Below are positions 1 to 6,071 of a DNA stretch of 6,071 nt, one piece after another. The notes under the pieces were generated by a model. The model searched no databases and was not told the origin of the DNA. It was given only the letters and a program-made list of their open reading frames with translations. The position numbers were made by a program, and so were the translations under genes. Source of the stretch: Rhodanobacter sp. (GTDB lineage Bacteria; Pseudomonadota; Gammaproteobacteria; Xanthomonadales; Rhodanobacteraceae); the NCBI GenBank assembly GCA_026193555.1, contig JAPHUU010000145.1, forward strand, positions 1 through 6,071. The letters are read 5' to 3'. Every line of letters begins with the position of its first letter. Within the stretch, counting starts at the first letter, position 1.

Positions 1-2255
1 AGGTCGAGGTCGAGGTCGAGAAGGCCGAGAAGGTCGAGAAGGTCGATGATGATGCATCCGCGGTTCAGCGGATGGATCAGCGCGAACTGGGCATGATCCT
101 GCCGCGCATCCATGAGCCACGCAAGCGCGAAAAACTGGTGAAGCCGGTTCCGGTCGCACCGGCTCCGGTGGCAGCTGCAGTGACAGCAACCACGCCGGCA
201 GCCACTCGCGCCGGGGCTGCCAATGGGGCGGCACCGGCAACGACGGGCGATGTCAACCGCAGCAAGCCCAAGCACGCTCGTGAGCGCAACGAAAGCGCCG
301 GCAGCAAAGATGGGCGCGACAGCAGCAAGCGGTTCGCGGGCGGCCAGATGCATCTCAGCGAAGCCGATCGAGCTCGCCGCTCGTCCAGCAACAAGCGTGG
401 CAAGGGCGGTCGCAGCGGTGGCCGGGACATGTCCCGCGGCAACTTTAGTGCCCCCAGTGGTCCGCATGGTTTCTCGCGTCCCACGGCGCCGGTCGTGCGC
501 GAGGTAGTCGTGACCGACGCCAACATCGTCGCCGAACTGGCGCAGAAAATGGCGGTCAAGGGCTCCGAGGTGGTGAAGGCGCTGTTCAAGATGGGCGTGA
601 TGGCGACCATCAACCAGACCATCGACCACGATACCGCGGTGCTGGTGGTCGAGGAACTCGGCCATGTCCCGGTGGCCGACAGCCAGAACAACGCCGAGGA
701 AGCGCTGGCGGCGCACACCCAGAACGTTGAACTGGAAGGCGACAAGATCACCCGTCCGCCGGTCGTGACGATCATGGGCCACGTTGATCATGGCAAGACG
801 TCGCTGCTGGATTTCATCCGCACCACCAAGGTGGCATCCGGTGAGGCAGGTGGCATTACCCAGCACATCGGTGCGTACCACGTGGAAACGTCGCGTGGCG
901 TGATTACCTTCCTGGACACTCCGGGCCATGCCGCGTTCACCTCGATGCGGGCCCGTGGTGCGCAATCGACCGACATCGTGGTGCTGGTGGTGGCTGCCGA
1001 TGACGGCGTCATGCCGCAGACGGTCGAGGCGGTGAAGCATGCGCGCGCCGCCAAGGTGCCGCTGATCGTCGCCGTCAACAAGATGGACAAGGAAGGTGCC
1101 AATCCCGACAACGTCAAGCAGGGGCTGGTGACGCATGAGGTGGTGCCGGAAGACTGGGGCGGCGATGTCCAGTTCATACCGGTATCGGCCAAGACCGGCA
1201 TGGGCGTCGAGGATCTGCTTGACGCGATCTCGATCCAGGCCGAGGTGATGGAGCTCAAGGCGGTGGTGGATGGCCGCGCCTCCGGCGTGGTGATCGAGTC
1301 GAGCCTGGATCGGGGCCGTGGTCCGGTGGCGACGGTGCTGGTGCAGCAGGGCACGCTGAAGAAGGGCGATTTCATCGTCTGCGGCATTGAGTACGGCCGC
1401 ATGCGCGCACTGATCGACGAAACCGGCAAGCAGGTGCCGGAAGCCGGTCCGTCGATTCCGGTGCAGGTACTCGGCCTGTCCGGTGTGCCGGAAACCGGCG
1501 ACGACTTCGTCTGTGTCGAGGATGAGCGTCTGGCTCGCGAAGTGGCGCAGGAGCGTGAGCTCAAGCGTCGCGAGACGCGCATGGTCAGCAAGAGCAACCG
1601 GCTCGAGGACATCATCGCCAAGATGGGTCAGGGCGTGGAGCAGCAGACGCTCAACATTCTGGTCAAGGGCGATGTACAGGGCTCGGTCGAGGCGCTGCGT
1701 GAATCGCTGACCCAGATCGGCAACGAGCGGGTGCGGGTCAATGTGGTTTCCTCGGGCGTGGGCGGCATCAACGAATCCGATGCCACCCTTGCCGCGGCCT
1801 CGAAGGCACTGATCATCGGCTTCAACGTGCGCGCCGACGCGTCGGCACGCAAGGTGATCGAGACCGCCGGCCTGGACGTGCGCTACTTCTCGATCATCTA
1901 TGACGTGATCGATCAGGTGACTCAGGCAGCTACCGGCCTGCTCGGCATGGAAGTGCGCGAGGACGTCATCGGTCTGGCCGAGGTTCGCGAAGTGTTCCGC
2001 AGTTCCAAGTTCGGCGCCGTGGCCGGTTGCATGGTCACCGAAGGCCACGTCAAGCGCAGCAAGCCGATTCGCGTGCTGCGCGACAACGTGGTGGTGTTCG
2101 AGGGCGAGCTGGAATCGCTGCGCCGGTTCAAGGAGCTGGTCGACGAAGTACGCAACGGCATGGAATGCGGTATCGCCGTCAAGCAGTACAACGATGTCAA
2201 GCCGGGCGACCAGATCGAGTGCTTCGAACGCACCGAGGTGGCACGTACGCTGTAA
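1..2255 (+). CDS. infB: Translation initiation factor IF2, 5'-truncated by window edge
   Basis: IF2 is the GTPase that delivers formylmethionyl-tRNA to the 30S subunit and promotes 50S joining. The frame is already open at position 3 and continues through the Met at 72, so that Met is internal and the true start lies upstream. About 750 residues are visible; E. coli IF2 has 890. Numbering from the Met at 72, an Ala/Pro-rich then Arg/Gly/Ser-rich linker fills roughly residues 25-135, and an IF2_N helical domain follows at about 141-200. The GTPase domain shows all its signatures: G1 GHVDHGKT (777-800, residues 236-243), G2 GGITQHIG (849-872), G3 DTPGH (915-929), G4 NKMD (1077-1088) and G5 SAK (1185-1193). 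Domain II and the C-terminal fMet-tRNA-binding domain follow; the latter contains [18 protein letters not shown] and ESLRRF. The frame ends ARTL-TAA with no disruption. Identification is certain; only the N-terminus is missing. Confidence 0.98.
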   Translation, partial: VEVEVEKAEKVEKVDDDASAVQRMDQRELGMILPRIHEPRKREKLVKPVPVAPAPVAAAVTATTPAATRAGAANGAAPATTGDVNRSKPKHARERNESAGSKDGRDSSKRFAGGQMHLSEADRARRSSSNKRGKGGRSGGRDMSRGNFSAPSGPHGFSRPTAPVVREVVVTDANIVAELAQKMAVKGSEVVKALFKMGVMATINQTIDHDTAVLVVEELGHVPVADSQNNAEEALAAHTQNVELEGDKITRPPVVTIMGHVDHGKTSLLDFIRTTKVASGEAGGITQHIGAYHVETSRGVITFLDTPGHAAFTSMRARGAQSTDIVVLVVAADDGVMPQTVEAVKHARAAKVPLIVAVNKMDKEGANPDNVKQGLVTHEVVPEDWGGDVQFIPVSAKTGMGVEDLLDAISIQAEVMELKAVVDGRASGVVIESSLDRGRGPVATVLVQQGTLKKGDFIVCGIEYGRMRALIDETGKQVPEAGPSIPVQVLGLSGVPETGDDFVCVEDERLAREVAQERELKRRETRMVSKSNRLEDIIAKMGQGVEQQTLNILVKGDVQGSVEALRESLTQIGNERVRVNVVSSGVGGINESDATLAAASKALIIGFNVRADASARKVIETAGLDVRYFSIIYDVIDQVTQAATGLLGMEVREDVIGLAEVREVFRSSKFGAVAGCMVTEGHVKRSKPIRVLRDNVVVFEGELESLRRFKELVDEVRNGMECGIAVKQYNDVKPGDQIECFERTEVARTL
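3..44 (+). repeat. In-frame tandem repeats in the IF2 linker
   Basis: Two short tandem arrays abut inside infB. GTCGAG occurs three times (3-20), encoding Val-Glu pairs. A 9-mer of the form GAGAAGGYC occurs three times (18-44), encoding Glu-Lys-Ala, Glu-Lys-Val and Glu-Lys-Val. Both unit lengths are multiples of three, so copy-number change would keep the frame. The array may extend left beyond the window. Charged low-complexity sequence is usual in the linker before the IF2 core, so this is probably a flexible spacer. Confidence 0.8.
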
Positions 2256-2383
2256 CAGCAGGGGGCGAGGGCGAGCGGCGGGGCGCAGGATGCGGCATCG
2301 GACGAAGCGACAGTCTTCGCACGAAGCCTGGCACGGCGCCGTTGTTGCTCGTCTCTCGCCCTTCGATTTTCAAGGAATTCTCT
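2256..2383 (+). other. infB-rbfA spacer, G-rich with small dyads
   Basis: This 128-nt non-coding spacer is long compared with the other tight junctions in the cluster. Just after the infB stop it has a G-rich stretch (2261-2283) with runs of 5, 3, 2 and 4 Gs. Further on, CGAAG (2303-2307) and CTTCG (2315-2319) can form a 5-bp hairpin with a 7-nt loop. An 8-nt inverted repeat AGGGCGAG (2268-2275) / CTCGCCCT (2355-2362) could close a larger fold. No T-tract follows any stem, so there is no intrinsic terminator, and no convincing promoter was found. The transcript probably reads through from infB. Confidence 0.55.
2372..2376 (+). promoter_or_regulatory. Shine-Dalgarno site of rbfA
   Basis: AAGGA lies 7 nt before the ATG at 2384. 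It fixes the rbfA start, because the open frame actually extends upstream into infB to 2027 without a stop and could mislead a longest-ORF caller. Confidence 0.85.
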
Positions 2384-2767
2384 ATGCCCTCACGTGATTT
2401 CAAACGCACTGACCGTGTCGGTGCTGAACTGCGCCGCGAGCTGGGCCGGCTGGTTCATGCGGCCGTGCGCGACCACGGCTTGCCGTCGGTCAGCGTGTCG
2501 GACGTGGAAATCACCCGCGACCTCGACTGGGCCACGGTGTGGGTGACCGCGCTGATGCCCGAACAGGGTCTGCCCACGGTGAAGGCGCTGAACCAGATGA
2601 GTCACGAGATCCGCCATTCACTGGCGCACAGCGGCATGCGCATGCGCCGGGTACCCGAGTTGAAGTTCAAGTACGACGATTCGGTCGACAAGGGCGAGCG
2701 GATCGAGTCGCTGCTGCGTGAACAGGCGCGCGACCTGGCTCCGCCCAGTGACGACAAGCCGGATTGA
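2384..2767 (+). CDS. rbfA: 30S ribosome-binding factor A
   Basis: RbfA is a small KH-like protein that binds the 30S subunit and helps mature the 5' end of 16S rRNA; it is needed for growth in the cold in E. coli. The 127-aa product is the usual size for the family. It has the N-terminal signature MPSRDFKRTDRVGAELRREL, a central part with VEITRDLDWATVWVTAL, and the diagnostic block PELKFKYDDSVDKGER from residue 91. The tail is short and acidic (PPSDDKPD). The ATG at 2384 is chosen because it has a good Shine-Dalgarno site and matches the family N-terminus. The gene sits between infB and truB as in other Gammaproteobacteria. It shares the reading frame of truB, separated by a single TGA and 27 nt. 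Nothing is missing or broken. Confidence 0.97.
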   Translation: MPSRDFKRTDRVGAELRRELGRLVHAAVRDHGLPSVSVSDVEITRDLDWATVWVTALMPEQGLPTVKALNQMSHEIRHSLAHSGMRMRRVPELKFKYDDSVDKGERIESLLREQARDLAPPSDDKPD

Positions 2768-2770
2768 GCC

Positions 2771-2794
2771 GGAGCATTGGGTATTGCCAAACCG
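2771..2794 (+). promoter_or_regulatory. Possible truB ribosome binding site with spacer hairpin
   Basis: The only Shine-Dalgarno-like sequence, GGAG (2771-2774), is 20 nt before the preferred ATG at 2795, which is too far for normal use. Between them, TTGG (2777-2780) and CCAA (2787-2790) can pair around a 6-nt loop. If this 4-bp stem forms, GGAG would be only about 6 nt from the ATG. The stem is weak, and translational coupling to rbfA is an alternative explanation. Confidence 0.35.
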
Positions 2795-3721
2795 ATGAAT
2801 CGCCCGCCGCGCATTCAATACCGTGACCTGCACGGCATCGTGCTGCTCGACAAGCCACTGGGGCTGAGTTCCAACCAGGCGTTGCAAGCCGTGCGTCGGC
2901 TGCTGCGCGCAGCCAAGGGTGGCCACACCGGCGCGTTGGACCCGTTGGCGACCGGCCTGCTGCCGCTGTGCTTCGGCGAAGCGACCAAGCTGGCCGGTAG
3001 CCTGCTCGGTGCGCGCAAGGCCTATGTGGCCGAGTGCCGGCTGGGCATCACCACCGATTCGGCTGACAGTGAAGGCGCCATCGTGCAGCAAAGGCCGGTG
3101 CCGGAGCTTGATGAAGCCACCCTCGAAACGGCGCTGGCCAGGCTGCGTGGGCGCATCCTGCAGGTGCCGCCGATGTATTCGGCGCTCAAGCAGGATGGCG
3201 AACGTCTGTATGCCAAGGCCCGTCGTGGGGAAACGGTGACGGTCCCGCCACGTGAAGTGGATGTGTACCGACTGGATCTGCTGTGGCGTGATGCCGACAC
3301 CTTGCGACTGCTTGTCGAGTGCGGCTCCGGGACCTATGTGCGGACACTGGCCCAGGACCTGGGTGAGAGCCTCGGCTGTGGCGCTCACCTGATCGCCTTG
3401 CGTCGAACCTGGGTGGAGCCGTTCCGCGATCCGCAGATGGTGACGCTGGATGCGCTGCAGCAGGCCGCTGAACTGGGCGACGAAGCCTTGCTGCATTCCT
3501 TGCTGCCGGTGTCGGCGGGGTTGTCGGATCTGCCCGCTGTGCAGCTGGACGAGTCGCAGAGCATGGCGATTTCACGCGGGCAGAAGATCACTCTCGATCC
3601 GCCGCTGGCAGTGGGTCGTTGCGCCGCGTTTGCCAGCGATGGCGCCTTGCTGGCTCTGCTTCAGGTCGATGCCGCCGGATGCACGCGCATCCTGCGTGGC
3701 TTCAATCTGCCGCCGGGCTGA
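2795..3721 (+). CDS. truB: tRNA pseudouridine(55) synthase TruB
   Basis: TruB converts U55 in the T-loop of elongator tRNAs to pseudouridine and also acts as a tRNA folding chaperone. From the ATG at 2795 the product is 308 aa (E. coli TruB is 314). The start MNRPPRIQYRDLHGIVLLDK aligns with the family N-terminus. The catalytic motif GGHTGALDPLATG gives the nucleophile Asp49 (E. coli Asp48). Tyr77 in KAYVAECRLG corresponds to E. coli Tyr76, and Arg183 lies in GSGTYVRT. PPMYSALKQDGERLYAKARRGE-type sequence (around 3168-3235) and GCGAHLIALRR are further family blocks. The last 70 or so residues resemble the TruB C-terminal PUA-like domain. A TTG at 2777 would add six residues but has GGAG only 2 nt away; an in-frame ATT at 2783 has better spacing but is a rare start. 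The enzyme call is certain, the start slightly less so. Confidence 0.97.
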   Translation: MNRPPRIQYRDLHGIVLLDKPLGLSSNQALQAVRRLLRAAKGGHTGALDPLATGLLPLCFGEATKLAGSLLGARKAYVAECRLGITTDSADSEGAIVQQRPVPELDEATLETALARLRGRILQVPPMYSALKQDGERLYAKARRGETVTVPPREVDVYRLDLLWRDADTLRLLVECGSGTYVRTLAQDLGESLGCGAHLIALRRTWVEPFRDPQMVTLDALQQAAELGDEALLHSLLPVSAGLSDLPAVQLDESQSMAISRGQKITLDPPLAVGRCAAFASDGALLALLQVDAAGCTRILRGFNLPPG

Positions 3722-3730
3722 CGAATTTGT

Positions 3731-3743
3731 GCGAATGCTTCGC
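3731..3743 (+). repeat. Dyad GCGAA-N3-TTCGC, copy 1
   Basis: GCGAATGCTTCGC begins 9 nt after the truB stop and ends 7 nt before the putative -35 element of the rpsO promoter. Its arms are perfectly complementary over 5 bp around a 3-nt centre. The same dyad with other centres occurs twice more at 3814-3826 and 3847-3859. It could be a protein-binding operator or a small 3'-end stem for truB. No T-tract follows, so a terminator role is unlikely. Confidence 0.6.
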
Positions 3744-3750
3744 TCTACAC

Positions 3751-3780
3751 TTGTTGTAACGCCGTGCACGTCAGTAGAAT
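3751..3780 (+). promoter_or_regulatory. Candidate sigma70 promoter of rpsO-pnp
   Basis: TTGTTG (3751-3756), an 18-nt spacer and TAGAAT (3775-3780) resemble a sigma70 promoter. The -10 matches consensus in 5 of 6 positions and the -35 in 3 of 6. The surrounding DNA is more AT-rich than the genes. Predicted transcription would start near 3785-3788 and give a leader of about 100 nt before the rpsO ATG. In E. coli an rpsO promoter lies in the same truB-rpsO interval, which supports the call. No start-site data are available here. Confidence 0.6.
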
Positions 3781-3813
3781 AGACAGGTTATTTCAGCACT
3801 TTCATTCATCTAG

Positions 3814-3859
3814 GCGAAGCTTTCGCAAGGCCATCACGATGACCTTGCGAAAGCTTCGC
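3814..3859 (+). repeat. Perfect 17-bp inverted repeat in the rpsO leader
   Basis: The left arm GCGAAGCTTTCGCAAGG (3814-3830) is the exact reverse complement of CCTTGCGAAAGCTTCGC (3843-3859), with a 12-nt centre. After a C-A mismatch the centre can add three more pairs (CAT 3832-3834 with ATG 3839-3841) around a CACG loop. Each arm also contains its own dyad GCGAA-N3-TTCGC (3814-3826 and 3847-3859), so two small hairpins can replace the long one. The element lies between the putative promoter and the rpsO Shine-Dalgarno site. The downstream sequence ATCGCCTTTC is not a U-tract, so it is not a standard terminator. Likely roles are leader regulation, an RNase III site or a dispersed palindromic repeat; the sequence alone cannot decide. 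Confidence 0.85.
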
Positions 3860-3869
3860 ATCGCCTTTC

Positions 3870-3874
3870 AAGGA
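3870..3874 (+). promoter_or_regulatory. Shine-Dalgarno site of rpsO
   Basis: AAGGA lies 11 nt before the ATG at 3886. The CAAGG at 3869-3873 repeats the last five bases of the left arm of the upstream inverted repeat (3826-3830). CCTTG at 3843-3847 could therefore pair with either one. Confidence 0.8.
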
Positions 3875-3885
3875 AATAGATACCC

Positions 3886-4155
3886 ATGTCACTCACCGTA
3901 GAACAGACCAGCAAGATCATTGCTGATTTCGGCCGCGTCCCCAACGACACCGGTTCGACCGAGGTCCAGGTGGCGCTGTTGTCCGCCCGTATCGAGCACC
4001 TCACCGGCCATTTCAAGGACCACAAGCAGGATCATCATTCCCGCCGCGGTCTGCTGAAGTTGGTCAACCAGCGCAAGCGTCTGCTCAGCTACCTGAAGGA
4101 TCGCGATCTCGCGCGCTATCAGACCCTGATTGAACGCCTCGGCCTGCGCCGTTAA
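3886..4155 (+). CDS. rpsO: 30S ribosomal protein S15
   Basis: S15 is a primary 16S rRNA-binding protein. It organises the central domain by binding the helix 20-21-22 junction and also contributes to a subunit bridge. The product is 89 aa, the exact length of E. coli S15, and collinear with it. It has [13 protein letters not shown] at residues 20-32, [16 protein letters not shown] from residue 42 and the invariant C-terminus [11 protein letters not shown]. The rRNA-contacting residues His42, Asp49 and Ser52 (41, 48 and 51 without the initiator Met) are all present. The gene has its own candidate promoter and a structured leader. In several bacteria S15 represses its own mRNA by binding the leader; whether that happens here is inference. 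pnp follows after 25 nt, so the two are almost certainly co-transcribed. Confidence 0.99.
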   Translation: MSLTVEQTSKIIADFGRVPNDTGSTEVQVALLSARIEHLTGHFKDHKQDHHSRRGLLKLVNQRKRLLSYLKDRDLARYQTLIERLGLRR

Positions 4156-4165
4156 TTCACCGGAC

Positions 4166-4171
4166 GAGGAG
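4166..4171 (+). promoter_or_regulatory. Shine-Dalgarno site of pnp
   Basis: GAGGAG lies 9 nt before GTG 4181. This strong site decides the non-ATG start; the next in-frame ATG (4271) is 30 codons in, inside conserved RNase PH domain sequence. Confidence 0.9.
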
Positions 4172-4180
4172 AACAACCCA

Positions 4181-6071
4181 GTGGCAAAAGTAACCAAGTC
4201 ATTCCAGTACGGTAGTCACGAAGTCACGCTGGAGACGGGCGAAATTGCCCGCCAGGCGTCCGGTGCGGTCATGGCCAGCATGGGCGGCACCGTGGTGCTG
4301 GTCACCGCCGTTGCCGCGACCAAGCAGAGGGAAGGTCAGGATTTCTTCCCGCTCACCGTCGATTACGTGGAAAAGTTCTATTCCGCCGGCCGCATTCCCG
4401 GTGGCTTCTTCAAGCGTGAAGGCCGCCCGACCGAGAAGGAAACGCTGACCTCGCGACTGATCGATCGCCCGGTGCGCCCGCTGTTCCCGGAAGACTTCAA
4501 GAACGAAGTGCAGGTCATCGCCCAGGTCGTGTCGCTGAATCCCGAGGTTGACGGCGACATCGTGGCGCTGCTCGGCGCCTCTGCCGCGCTGAGCCTGGCC
4601 GGTATTCCGTTCAAGGGTCCGATCGGTGCTGCCCGCGTCGGCTACGCCAATGGCCAGTACCTGCTGAATCCGTCGGCCACCGAACTGAAGACCTCCGAGC
4701 TGGATCTGGTCGTCGCCGGTACCGCCGGCGCCGTGCTGATGGTGGAATCCGAAGCGAAGCTGCTGTCCGAGGATGTGATGCTCGGCGCGGTGATGTTCGG
4801 CCACCAGCAGATGCAGACCGCGATCCGTGCGATCGCCGAGCTGGCTTCCGAAGCCGCCAAGCCGTCGTGGGACTGGCAGGCACCGGCCCGCAACGAGTCG
4901 CTGGTCGCCGCCGTCAAGAGCGCCGTCGGCAACAAGCTGGACGAAGCCTTCCAGGTGCGCGACAAGCTGCAGCGCCGTGATGCGATTTCCGCGATCAAGG
5001 CCGACGTGCTGGGTGAGCTGAAGGCGCAGGCCGAAGCGAATGCCTGGTCGTCCGCCGAAATGTCGAAGGAATTCGGCGAGCTCGAATATCACACCATGCG
5101 CGACAGCGTGCTGAAGACCAAGGTGCGTATCGACGGTCGTCAGCTGGACGACGTGCGTGCGATCACTGCACGCGTCGGCGTGCTGCCGCGTACCCACGGT
5201 TCGGCATTGTTCACCCGCGGCGAGACGCAGGCGCTGGTCGTCATCACGCTGGGCACCACGCGTGACGCGCAGATGATCGACGCGCCCGCCGGCGAATCGA
5301 AGGATCCGTTCCTGTTCCACTACAACTTCCCCCCGTTCTCGGTGGGTGAGGCTGGTCGTTTCGGTTCGCCAAAGCGTCGCGAGATCGGCCACGGCCGGCT
5401 CGCCAAGCGCGGTGTGCAGGCCGTCAAGCCGACCATCGAGGAATTCCCCTACGTGGTGCGCGTGGTTTCGGAAATCACCGAATCCAACGGTTCCTCGTCG
5501 ATGGCTTCGGTGTGCGGTTCCTCGCTGGCAATGATGGACGCGGGCGTGCCGCTGAAGGCGCCGGTAGCCGGTATCGCGATGGGCCTGGTCAAGGAAGGCG
5601 GCGACTTCGTGGTGCTGTCTGACATCCTGGGCGACGAGGATCACCTCGGCGACATGGATTTCAAGGTGGCCGGCAGTGCCGACGGCATCTCCGCGCTGCA
5701 GATGGACATCAAGATCGACGGCATCACCGAGGAGATCATGAAGGTGGCGCTGGAGCAGGCCAAGCGTGGTCGTCTGCACATCCTCGGCGAGATGGCCAAG
5801 GCGCTCACCACCGCCCGCACGGAAATGAGCGAGTACGCGCCGCGCCTGATCACCATCAAGATCCACCCGGACAAGATCCGCGAAGTGATCGGCAAAGGTG
5901 GCGCGACCATCCGCTCGATCACCGAGGAGACCGGTACCACGATCGACATCAGCGACGACGGCACCATCATCGTCGGCTCGGTCAATCGCGAGGCAGGCGA
6001 AGCGGCCAGGAAGCGCATCGAGCAGATCGTTTCCGACGTCGAGCCGGGTCGCATCTACGAGGGCAAGGTTG
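4181..6071 (+). CDS. pnp: Polynucleotide phosphorylase, 3'-truncated by window edge
   Basis: PNPase is a trimeric 3'-5' exoribonuclease that uses phosphate to release nucleoside diphosphates and is often part of the RNA degradosome. Reading from GTG 4181 gives 630 codons with no stop; the full family length is about 700. The N-terminus reads [20 protein letters not shown]. The first RNase PH domain includes the [10 protein letters not shown] loop (Phe76-Arg79 within it), followed by the helical linker domain. The second RNase PH domain contains [20 protein letters not shown] and [16 protein letters not shown] (from 5618). There Asp487, Asp493 and Lys495 match the catalytic E. coli Asp486, Asp492 and Lys494. 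The KH domain has its GKGG loop at 5891-5902 (residues 571-574). The window ends at [10 protein letters not shown], where the S1 domain begins. A long opposite-strand open frame over this gene is a codon-bias shadow. Confidence 0.98.
   Translation, partial: MAKVTKSFQYGSHEVTLETGEIARQASGAVMASMGGTVVLVTAVAATKQREGQDFFPLTVDYVEKFYSAGRIPGGFFKREGRPTEKETLTSRLIDRPVRPLFPEDFKNEVQVIAQVVSLNPEVDGDIVALLGASAALSLAGIPFKGPIGAARVGYANGQYLLNPSATELKTSELDLVVAGTAGAVLMVESEAKLLSEDVMLGAVMFGHQQMQTAIRAIAELASEAAKPSWDWQAPARNESLVAAVKSAVGNKLDEAFQVRDKLQRRDAISAIKADVLGELKAQAEANAWSSAEMSKEFGELEYHTMRDSVLKTKVRIDGRQLDDVRAITARVGVLPRTHGSALFTRGETQALVVITLGTTRDAQMIDAPAGESKDPFLFHYNFPPFSVGEAGRFGSPKRREIGHGRLAKRGVQAVKPTIEEFPYVVRVVSEITESNGSSSMASVCGSSLAMMDAGVPLKAPVAGIAMGLVKEGGDFVVLSDILGDEDHLGDMDFKVAGSADGISALQMDIKIDGITEEIMKVALEQAKRGRLHILGEMAKALTTARTEMSEYAPRLITIKIHPDKIREVIGKGGATIRSITEETGTTIDISDDGTIIVGSVNREAGEAARKRIEQIVSDVEPGRIYEGKV

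Noticed and set aside
72..74. Met 72 as the infB start
   Set aside because: The frame is open upstream to the window edge with IF2-like charged linker sequence, there is no clear Shine-Dalgarno site, and IF2 would be about 160 residues shorter than E. coli IF2.
2342..2370. Possible promoter TTGTTG, 17-nt spacer, GATTTT before rbfA
   Set aside because: The -10 matches only 3 of 6 consensus positions, and the start would fall on the rbfA Shine-Dalgarno site, leaving no normal leader.
2027..2383. N-terminal extension of rbfA into infB
   Set aside because: The frame is open, but it overlaps conserved IF2 C-terminal coding sequence. The ATG at 2384 has a proper Shine-Dalgarno site and begins the family-typical N-terminus.
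2618..3496. 292-codon minus-strand open frame over truB and the rbfA end
   Set aside because: It is antisense to two well-supported genes, is rich in Gln/His/Arg, and has no recognisable domain or upstream ribosome binding site that I could find.
3814..3868. Intrinsic terminator for truB
   Set aside because: The stem is strong, but it is followed by ATCGCCTTTC, not by a run of Ts on either strand, and it lies downstream of the candidate rpsO promoter.
4199..5866. 555-codon open frame on the minus strand
   Set aside because: It lies wholly antisense to pnp, which has all its catalytic motifs. The His/Arg/Gly/Gln-rich translation matches no family I recognise and is typical of a shadow frame opposite GC-rich coding sequence.
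1..6071. A novel defence, mobile or biosynthetic system
   Set aside because: All five genes are conserved translation and RNA-metabolism genes in their ancestral order and on one strand. There are no integrases, transposases, CRISPR-like repeats, atypical composition blocks or unexplained large open regions.

Overview
This window is a stretch of conserved bacterial housekeeping genes, all on the + strand: infB (5' end cut by the window edge), rbfA, truB, rpsO and pnp (3' end cut by the window edge). This is the downstream half of the classical rimP-nusA-infB-rbfA-truB-rpsO-pnp cluster of Gammaproteobacteria. The DNA is GC-rich with strong G/C third-position preference. The protein sequences look gammaproteobacterial: S15 is 89 aa, PNPase has the [16 protein letters not shown] block and RbfA is 127 aa. 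My best guess is the Xanthomonadales/Lysobacterales (for example a Rhodanobacter or Dyella relative), but that placement is inference without a database search.

Layout. Positions 1-2255 hold the last 750 residues of translation initiation factor IF2, entering the window inside its charged repetitive N-terminal linker. A 128-nt G-rich spacer leads to rbfA (2384-2767, ribosome-binding factor A). After 27 nt comes truB (2795-3721, tRNA U55 pseudouridine synthase). A 164-nt spacer (3722-3885) is the most structured non-coding DNA here. It holds a candidate sigma70 promoter, three copies of the dyad GCGAA-N3-TTCGC and a perfect 17-bp inverted repeat just upstream of the rpsO ribosome binding site. 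rpsO (3886-4155, protein S15) is followed after only 25 nt by pnp (GTG start at 4181), which runs off the right edge after 630 codons, just as its S1 domain would begin.

How the genes work together. IF2 brings initiator tRNA to the 30S subunit. RbfA and S15 serve 30S maturation and assembly. TruB modifies the T-loop of tRNAs. PNPase degrades and processes RNA. The set is a translation and RNA-metabolism operon, probably co-transcribed from upstream of the window, with a likely internal promoter before rpsO.

I see no mobile element, CRISPR array, tRNA or rRNA, and no sign of a novel multi-gene system. The points worth following are in the non-coding DNA: the repeated palindromes and possible two-state leader upstream of rpsO, the very short rpsO-pnp spacer, which lacks the leader hairpin known from E. 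coli pnp, and a small hairpin that may bridge an over-long Shine-Dalgarno spacing before truB.
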